DNA of 64,000 nt, taken from NCBI RefSeq assembly GCF_000614145.1, contig NZ_BAKK01000004.1, positions 121,739 through 185,738 on the forward strand, in the 5' to 3' direction. This DNA comes from Bacteroides faecichinchillae JCM 17102 (GTDB taxonomy: Bacteria; Bacteroidota; Bacteroidia; Bacteroidales; Bacteroidaceae). The position numbers and the translations under genes are program-made. Positions within the stretch are counted from its first letter, which is position 1. Every line of letters begins with the position of its first letter. The notes under the pieces were generated by a model. The model made no database searches, was not told where the DNA came from, and saw only the letters and a program-made list of their open reading frames with translations. This document shows positions 58,280 to 64,000 of this stretch, one piece after another.

Positions 58280-58468
58280 CTATGTACATAATGGAACAAC
58301 GATCAGTCCGATAAGAAAAGTACGAAAGAAAAAAAGGCTGGCAGGAACTACAACCATGAATAACTTCTTCCTCCAAATAGAGTCTAGTAAACAAGTTACA
58401 ACTCCAATTAGATATGGAAGATAGTTTTCACAACATAGAACATGTTTCCCCCATGTTGTTCCTGCCAA
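58280..58468 (-). pseudogene. Possible decayed membrane-protein gene
   Basis: A 62-aa minus-strand frame with two hydrophobic stretches (YLPYLIGVVTCLLDSIW; LFMVVVPASLFFFRTFLIGLIVVPL). A TATCTTTG box lies upstream (58624-58631), but the sequence between has stop codons in all frames. Perhaps the remains of a membrane-protein gene. The gap 58125-58827 shows nothing else clear. Confidence 0.3.
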
Positions 58469-58827
58469 ACCTAATATCTACATATTAAAGAATATATTTC
58501 CTAATTAAGAAAACAAGCTTCTTTCTATTTCAAGCTATTCACTGAACCTGCTTGATCTGGAAATAACAAGATAACTCAATAAACTAACACCATTAATGAT
58601 TTCATCTTATTATTTTGTTATTGCAAAGATAGAGCAATTTTGATAGCCAGACAAGAGGGCGTTACAGAACAAGCTCCCATACACATCTGATTTTAAGCAA
58701 ATTAGCAAACATATAATTTATTATTAGAACCCTATTGTAACATTCCAAGCTCATTTTTGACATACACTTGAACTAATAATTCTATTTCTGAGCAAATATT
58801 TCCATCGGACATTTATTTAATTCTGTT

Positions 58828-61713
58828 CTAATAACCTAATAAAATACCCCCGACCACCGAACGACCGCGAAAGTCTATCACCTTTGATTGATCTGTATTT
58901 ATCAAATCCGCCATTGGCACACGATCTTTTGTCTCGTTCATAAACTTATGAAGTGGTAGAATAAACTTTCTGAACGTCGTACTATCTGTACTCAATGAGC
59001 CTGTCCATACCATCCAATCAGTTTTCGTATAACTATGTCTGCTATCCAACGGACAACCAAACTCATTCATCTTAGTCAGATAGAAATCCATTTCTTTCTG
59101 GATTATTCTCTCCGGGAAAAGGTTCAAGTCAAGCAATCTATCCCATATCAAATTATATTTCATTCCCCAACTATCCGGTTGGTCGAAAGCTAAACGATAA
59201 TGGTCTCCGGCATAAGCAGATTCCTCCCATTCTTTAACCATCTCACAGGCAGCATCCATATATTTCTTCGCTTCTTCTTTCTTATTTAGCATTTCCGCCA
59301 ACTTTGCATACGAAGCAATACCTAAAATACTTTTAGCAGATAAATTAGCATGGTGATGACATCCCCCTGCAAAATTATCCGTTGTCAATTGATCCCCTGT
59401 ATCCGTACCAATTTCCAATAAATACCCTGCCCAATGTGTTAGCGTCTCCCAATGCTTTTCTGCATACGAAGCGTTCTTCTCCATTTTAGCAATGGCAGCA
59501 GTCATTATCAAAGCATTTCCTGCCTCTTCTATAGGCATATCACCGCCTACCGTTTGCCCGTTCACAATCGGATAACCACCGAGATCATGCACAGGGTAAG
59601 GTTTCCCCCATTTCCCACTTTCACTATAATAAAAGAAAGGATTCAACATCGCTTCCACCAACTTCGGATTATAACGAAGATAAAGCGGAGAAGCCGGATA
59701 ATATTCATCAACCGGTCCTACCTGCGGAGTAAAATAAAGCAATTCTCCATCTGATGATTCCGACATCTGAAAAGCAGAAACCGACTGTCGATATGCCAAA
59801 GCACAAAGTTCTGCATATTCTTTTCCTCCGACAAGATAAGCATCTGCCATTAATTGGCGATCGAATTCATAACATTTAGCCATCACCTCTTTATATTCCT
59901 CTTCAGCTTCCACATATAAATCCTCTATGGTCTTTTCTCCATTCCTATTCCAATAAGGGAGTAAGTCTTCACCAAAATAAGCCATCGTATACAAACCATC
60001 AAATGCAGCAGTCAGATGTTGAGGAAAGTTGCTATTCAGATCCAACTTTTGCGCAAATGCAGCATAACGCTTTTCATTTGACCTTCTCATTTGTTTCAGA
60101 TCACCTTCTCTCATAAAGTAGGCACGCATTTCAGCAGCGTCTCCCTGTGCGTAAGTAACATCATCCTTCGTTCCCAAATAGAAATATCCCCATGCACGAT
60201 CTTCCCTCTCTTTATTTACCCATAATTTCTGATTCTCTTTTCCAGTCTTCATCAATGCCAATCCATCTTTCTCATACATCTGCGTAGATTGTCCGGCATC
60301 AAATGCTTTGTGTGGGTCTACTTCAAAATAGATAGCAACATCGTGTTCTTTATCATCCAATGCCTTAGCCTGATAAGAAATGTAATTAACGGGACGGGCG
60401 AAAGTTTCTAAATCATCGAGTAAATAAGGAGCAGTAAAACTAAGTTTCAGTTCCACGTCTCCACATTCAAATGTATAGTGTGTTTGCGTAGCCTGTACAT
60501 CTATCGATTTTTGTTTGGCTTTCTTCGATTCGGCATATAAACCGAAATCTACCAACGCACCTCCCATCCGGTTCTCACAATGGGCAGCGATCACTACCTG
60601 TCCGTCTTTCATGGTATCTACAATCGAATCCGGAATATTCACTCTCAAGTCACTCTTCCATTCATATCCGGTATTAACCAACTGCATTCCATTTATATAC
60701 AATTGGAAGACATCATCATGAGAATAACGTAAATAGATCTGTTTATTCTTTGCCAATAACGGATCGAACGTTAATGTCCGTCTCACCCAGATGTTGGATG
60801 AAAGCCACGATGTATGGACATTTCGCTGGTCACTGGTACCAAAAGCAGCTTGTCCCTCAGTCCATGTAGTATCATCAAATCCAGCTTTTTCCCAATTTTC
60901 TTCAGGTTGTTCCATCGTATATTTTCCAGTCCATCCACTTTCATAAGAAATAGAAGCTAACGTTTCAACAGGAATAGTCGGTTCTTCTGCAAAAAGTCCA
61001 AAGTCCACTAATCCACCTCCGGTACGATTTTCACAATGGGCAGCAATTATAGCTTTCCCACCTTTCATTGTTTGCAGAATAGAGTCTGGAATTTCCACCT
61101 TAAAATTTGCCCCCCAATCATAGCCGGTACTTACTAATTGTTTTCCATTGATATATAGTTGAAAGACATCATCATGAGAATAACGTAGATAAATTTTCTT
61201 ATGTTCCAGTAAATAGGGATCTATATCCACTTCCCTACGCACCCAAATATCAGGTGAAACCCACAATGTCTTTGCTTCCCACATTTCAGATGTACCAAAC
61301 GCACCTTCCGATATTTGCCAACGTTTGTCATCAAATCCGGGCTGTTCCCAACCTTCATCAGGAACCAGACAGGTAAACTTAGCTTCCCACTTTTCATGAT
61401 CAAGTGCCATCGGAGCAATAGCTTGCATCGGTAAATCTTTACTTCCCATGAAACGATACATAACACCATCTACCCTCAAAAATCCCACAAAGGGTAACTG
61501 TGTGTTACCACCAAATGTTACATTCTGCTTATTCAGCTCGTCGGTCATAGACCACAGTTTCATCTGCGGATGCAAAGTCAGTAACGGATAAGCCGGAGCA
61601 CGAAGATCGCTTCTTGTCGTTTCATCAGAATACGGTGTACTTTCGCAAGCTGCCGATGCGACTATCAGCAAACATACAAACATTTTTTTTATCATCACTT
61701 TGTATTTCCTCAT
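58828..61713 (-). CDS. DUF4965/glutaminase-family lipoprotein, copy 2 (intact)
   Basis: A 961-aa lipoprotein (VASAAC). Order: DUF4964-like start (LRAPAYPLLTLHPQMKLWS), two jelly-roll modules of very similar sequence (SHDDVFQLYINGKQLV; SHDDVFQLYINGMQLV) of the DUF5127 type, a linker ending CGDVELKLSFTAPYLL, DUF4965 (YFYLGTKDDVTYAQGDAAEMRAYFMREGD), and a DUF1793-like helical C-terminus (HDLGGYP; SWGMKYNLIWDRLLDLN). Start overlaps the stop of the upstream small ORF by four bases. Whether it is a glutaminase is unproven; related to the broken copy at 47978-50867. Confidence 0.85.
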   Translation of the reverse strand: MRKYKVMIKKMFVCLLIVASAACESTPYSDETTRSDLRAPAYPLLTLHPQMKLWSMTDELNKQNVTFGGNTQLPFVGFLRVDGVMYRFMGSKDLPMQAIAPMALDHEKWEAKFTCLVPDEGWEQPGFDDKRWQISEGAFGTSEMWEAKTLWVSPDIWVRREVDIDPYLLEHKKIYLRYSHDDVFQLYINGKQLVSTGYDWGANFKVEIPDSILQTMKGGKAIIAAHCENRTGGGLVDFGLFAEEPTIPVETLASISYESGWTGKYTMEQPEENWEKAGFDDTTWTEGQAAFGTSDQRNVHTSWLSSNIWVRRTLTFDPLLAKNKQIYLRYSHDDVFQLYINGMQLVNTGYEWKSDLRVNIPDSIVDTMKDGQVVIAAHCENRMGGALVDFGLYAESKKAKQKSIDVQATQTHYTFECGDVELKLSFTAPYLLDDLETFARPVNYISYQAKALDDKEHDVAIYFEVDPHKAFDAGQSTQMYEKDGLALMKTGKENQKLWVNKEREDRAWGYFYLGTKDDVTYAQGDAAEMRAYFMREGDLKQMRRSNEKRYAAFAQKLDLNSNFPQHLTAAFDGLYTMAYFGEDLLPYWNRNGEKTIEDLYVEAEEEYKEVMAKCYEFDRQLMADAYLVGGKEYAELCALAYRQSVSAFQMSESSDGELLYFTPQVGPVDEYYPASPLYLRYNPKLVEAMLNPFFYYSESGKWGKPYPVHDLGGYPIVNGQTVGGDMPIEEAGNALIMTAAIAKMEKNASYAEKHWETLTHWAGYLLEIGTDTGDQLTTDNFAGGCHHHANLSAKSILGIASYAKLAEMLNKKEEAKKYMDAACEMVKEWEESAYAGDHYRLAFDQPDSWGMKYNLIWDRLLDLNLFPERIIQKEMDFYLTKMNEFGCPLDSRHSYTKTDWMVWTGSLSTDSTTFRKFILPLHKFMNETKDRVPMADLINTDQSKVIDFRGRSVVGGILLGY

Positions 61714-62168
61714 TTCTCTTGTATCTCAGCTTTATAACGTTCATACAGTTTTTTCATATCATTCCGATTACGTCCCTTCACCACTATCACAGGCGTAACC
61801 TTATCTATCTCGATAATTCTTACCAAGAATTTATCGTCCTTTTCTAGCTCTCTATCAAACATAATAAGCATATTACGCAGATCATCACTTCCTATAACCA
61901 AAATCTCATCACATAAATATGAATATCCATGCGCCAAAAGCCATAAAGGTTATGGCTATCAGAAGCCGCAATTATGAGCTCCTGATAGTTTATCTTTATT
62001 TCTAAACCACTTACAACAATCAAGTATCATTAAAAGAAGATGAAGATAATCTCACACGTTTTGTGGCTCATCATAGTGCATTGTCTTAGGTTGCGGATTA
62101 CTACAGTCAGCCCTAAACAACCCAAAAGTTAAAACACTCAATATCATACCTCTCATATTCATTGACAT
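61710..62168 (-). pseudogene. Decayed lipoprotein gene upstream of DUF4965 copy 2
   Basis: Near 62168 a frame opens with a signal peptide and lipobox-like end (MILSVLTFGLFRADC), but stops after 38 aa at 62052. A second open part (61710-61937) begins without a good ATG and encodes EILVIGSDDLRNMLIMFDRE, EIDKVTPVIVVKG and a Lys-rich end. Stops in all frames separate the two parts. The second part could still be translated, because its stop overlaps the DUF4965 start (ATGA). Confidence 0.45.
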
Positions 62169-62223
62169 TTGTTATAAAATAATTCGAATACCTACTAAAT
62201 AATCCATTACAAACACATTCAAT

Positions 62224-62451
62224 CTATATTGGAATTAAAAAATAAGACAAAGCAAGCAGAGTTGTAGAAATAATGTATACTATCAATTTTCCACTGTGCC
62301 TAAATAAGAAATAAAGTATACAAGAAATAATCACCCAACCAATTAGTATTTTAATTAAGTTATGATGTTTTTCCAAAGGATCCAAAACATAAAGGTATAT
62401 ATTGATAAAAAACAAAACAATACTGATTAACCTTATAATTATATTCTTCAT
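62224..62451 (-). CDS. Small membrane protein, unknown
   Basis: A 75-aa protein with three hydrophobic helices (LISIVLFFINIYLYVL; ILIGWVIISCILYFLF; LIVYIISTTLLALSYFLIPI) and few charges. Its ATG lies 7 bases after the lipoprotein stop, so it is cotranscribed. It could be a partner of the lipoprotein; no family recognised. Confidence 0.55.
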   Translation of the reverse strand: MKNIIIRLISIVLFFINIYLYVLDPLEKHHNLIKILIGWVIISCILYFLFRHSGKLIVYIISTTLLALSYFLIPI

Positions 62452-62458
62452 AATATCA

Positions 62459-63169
62459 TCAATTTATTTCTGCACGATATGTTGGAGGATATATTATACC
62501 TGTAGTAGGAGACCATGAAGACACTTCTTTCAATGTTATCCCATTAGTCGATCCTGATCGAGCATGATCATCTTGAATCTTTGAAAGTTGTGCATCAGTT
62601 AATCCCCCATAAATTGTAACAATAGTCGATGCTAAAGTACCATAAATACCTCCCACAGCCAATGCTTCTAAAAAAGTGATTGTACTATTTGCAGTCCTCA
62701 TTGCGTTTAACACTGTTATAGTTTCTTGATTATCTAAAATAGTAAGTTTGGTCATCATTTGAGGACCACCTATCATTTCAGACTGAGCTCTTGGAGTAGC
62801 AATACGGAATTTCAATTCGAAAGGATTTCTTATTATAATTCCTTCTGTATTATTTTTAAAATACGAATAAGCTTCATATTGCATATTGAGACGATTTACT
62901 GTTTTTTTAACTAACCCAAATACAGCATCTGACATATTCATATCTTTTGCAGAATAGACAGTTAAATAACATATATCATCTTCCACAACAAAATGATCTT
63001 CTATTCTTTGAAAAGCCTCATCTATAATTATTAACTCTTCTTCCGGAGATAAATCATCCGAACAATCCAGATATTTACCAGCTACAGGTTCATTCTCTAT
63101 TTCTAACATTTCTCCAAAATCATTACTGCAACCTCCAAACAAACTCGTTATAACTATAATGAGGTACAT
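62459..63169 (-). CDS. Lipoprotein of unknown function in the second Wzy-TPR locus
   Basis: A 236-aa frame with signal MYLIIVITSLFGGC (Cys14 as lipidation site), an acidic segment (SPEEELIIIDEAFQRIEDHF), and a C-terminal hydrophobic stretch (TFLEALAVGGIYGTLASTIVTIYGGL) that could insert in a membrane. A start at 63198 (MNRIFKK-) would be in frame if one A is added in the run at 63179-63183. It follows the Wzy-TPR gene as in the 45-48 kb locus. Confidence 0.6.
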   Translation of the reverse strand: MYLIIVITSLFGGCSNDFGEMLEIENEPVAGKYLDCSDDLSPEEELIIIDEAFQRIEDHFVVEDDICYLTVYSAKDMNMSDAVFGLVKKTVNRLNMQYEAYSYFKNNTEGIIIRNPFELKFRIATPRAQSEMIGGPQMMTKLTILDNQETITVLNAMRTANSTITFLEALAVGGIYGTLASTIVTIYGGLTDAQLSKIQDDHARSGSTNGITLKEVSSWSPTTGIIYPPTYRAEIN

Positions 63170-63369
63170 AACGCTAGATTTTTAAATATTCTATTCATAA
63201 TATTGAATTTTATTTTTATTATGCGAATTGTTTAACTACTGTGATGTAAGTACTATAATCAACTTATATTCTTGAATGACTCGCTTTCATCCTTCTTACT
63301 ATTTCTTTCATTTCATACCATAAACTAATAATTTTAGCTTTATAAATTAACATCTTTCTCAAAAAGATA

Positions 63370-64000
63370 TTATATCTCATGTTTCCTATTCTTATTTCCA
63401 GAAAATTCAAGTTCTTTCATTATCTTAGATTTTATCCGCTTAATGAATACAGAATTTACCTTAGTTGGTTTTTTCTGTATTTTTTTAGCTATCAAAAACG
63501 CTTCTTCTCTATTCCCAACTTCTTTATACAATTCATATAATTGATAAAGTGGAACAAAACGACAGGGACACATCATGGATGCACTAATATAATATTTCTC
63601 GGCCAGATCATTCTTATTTAGTTGCTGGTAATTCTCTCCTATGATTAATTCCAAATCATAATCAGCCCAATATTGACGACATTCCAAAGCTACCTGCAAG
63701 CTTTCTTCATATTGCTTATCTTCCAATAAAACAGCAGCATAGTTATAAAGAAAATAAGGATTATCCGCAAAAGTTTTTTTTAGTTTCCCATACGAAGGAA
63801 GAGCCTTATTATATGATCCGCAAAGTGCAAGTTTGGAGATCTTACCCCACTCTAATTCTGCCTGTATACGTTCCACTAACTTATAAGTACCTATTACTGA
63901 GCATCCTAGTACCAGCACACCTATCATATTTCGCCTCCATTCCACAGCAAGAAAATCCTTAATATATTCTTTGGTTATAATAAAGACGGACAAGAAAACA
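63370..64000 (-). CDS. Wzy-TPR membrane protein, 5' end outside window
   Basis: The frame is open to the window edge, so only the C-terminal ~210 aa are seen. One hydrophobic segment (RNMIGVLVLGCSVIGTYKLV), then helix-repeat units (LYNYAAVLLEDKQYEESLQVAL; KNDLAEKYYISASMMCPCRFVPLYQLYELYKEVGN) that match the C-terminus of the protein at 46251-47829 (MCPSRFIPLYKLYTIYRETGD). So it is a paralogue of that ligase-like protein. Confidence 0.75.
   Translation of the reverse strand, partial: VFLSVFIITKEYIKDFLAVEWRRNMIGVLVLGCSVIGTYKLVERIQAELEWGKISKLALCGSYNKALPSYGKLKKTFADNPYFLYNYAAVLLEDKQYEESLQVALECRQYWADYDLELIIGENYQQLNKNDLAEKYYISASMMCPCRFVPLYQLYELYKEVGNREEAFLIAKKIQKKPTKVNSVFIKRIKSKIMKELEFSGNKNRKHEI

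Noticed and set aside
1..64000. CRISPR arrays, rRNA, IS elements with terminal repeats, phage genes
   Set aside because: I saw no spaced repeats, rRNA-like sequence, transposase or phage structural gene.

Overview
The window looks like the chromosome of a gut Bacteroides species (Bacteroidales). The evidence is a SusC/SusD pair, many lipoproteins with Bacteroidetes-type lipoboxes, an NVEALA-type secreted peptide, BACON and DUF-type surface proteins, and repeated promoters of the Bacteroides form TAnnTTTG with TTTG about 20 bases upstream. I see no CRISPR array, complete insertion sequence, rRNA operon, phage or plasmid backbone. The content is chromosomal core genes mixed with surface and nutrient-scavenging loci.

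Layout. 0-5.2 kb: a rightward operon for cell-wall recycling (DUF4922 HIT-like protein, SpoIID-like protein, AmpG-like permease, sugar kinase, MurQ), followed by the relic of a DUF4143 ATPase gene. 5.6-7.7 kb: glyS with an FKBP lipoprotein (leftward). 7.9-10.3 kb: ApbE-like, Gfo/Idh/MocA oxidoreductase and a small membrane protein. 10.5-11.7 kb: GH99/WbsX-like protein. 12.1-17.8 kb: topoisomerase IV subunit A, DUF3316 barrel, S41 protease, tRNA-Leu(UAG) and a PfkB kinase. 18.0-26.5 kb: SusC, SusD, GH3 and a GH144/glycoamylase-family lipoprotein, best read as a beta-1,2-glucan utilisation locus. 26.5-36 kb: two divergent arms with a TonB-dependent receptor, two OB-fold-type lipoproteins, an EEP-family nuclease and two DRGH-type non-specific nucleases, a plausible extracellular nucleic-acid scavenging locus. 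36.3-37.8 kb: propeller lipoprotein plus NVEALA peptide. 38-44.5 kb: MgtC/DUF4010, CYTH, a 44-aa membrane protein, prfB with its programmed frameshift, and an M16 peptidase. 44.5-53.7 kb and 58.8-64 kb: two related leftward loci, each with a Wzy/O-antigen-ligase-like membrane protein with a C-terminal TPR-like region, a lipoprotein just after it, and a ~960-aa DUF4965/glutaminase-family lipoprotein. Between them lie a transglutaminase-like lipoprotein, an acyl-CoA synthetase, an M20 peptidase and a membrane-tethered HTH protein.

A striking property is the number of genes broken by single-base indels. At least eight are affected: SpoIID, GH99-like, SusC, NVEALA, M16, the 45.6-kb lipoprotein, the Wzy-TPR gene, and DUF4965 copy 1 (twice). 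In each case adding or removing one base per site restores one full-length family-like protein, and several sites are homopolymers. This argues for base-calling errors in the assembly, or less likely slippage mutations. The prfB frameshift is different: it has the classic recoding signals and is genuine. I annotate the broken genes as single genes and mark the break positions.
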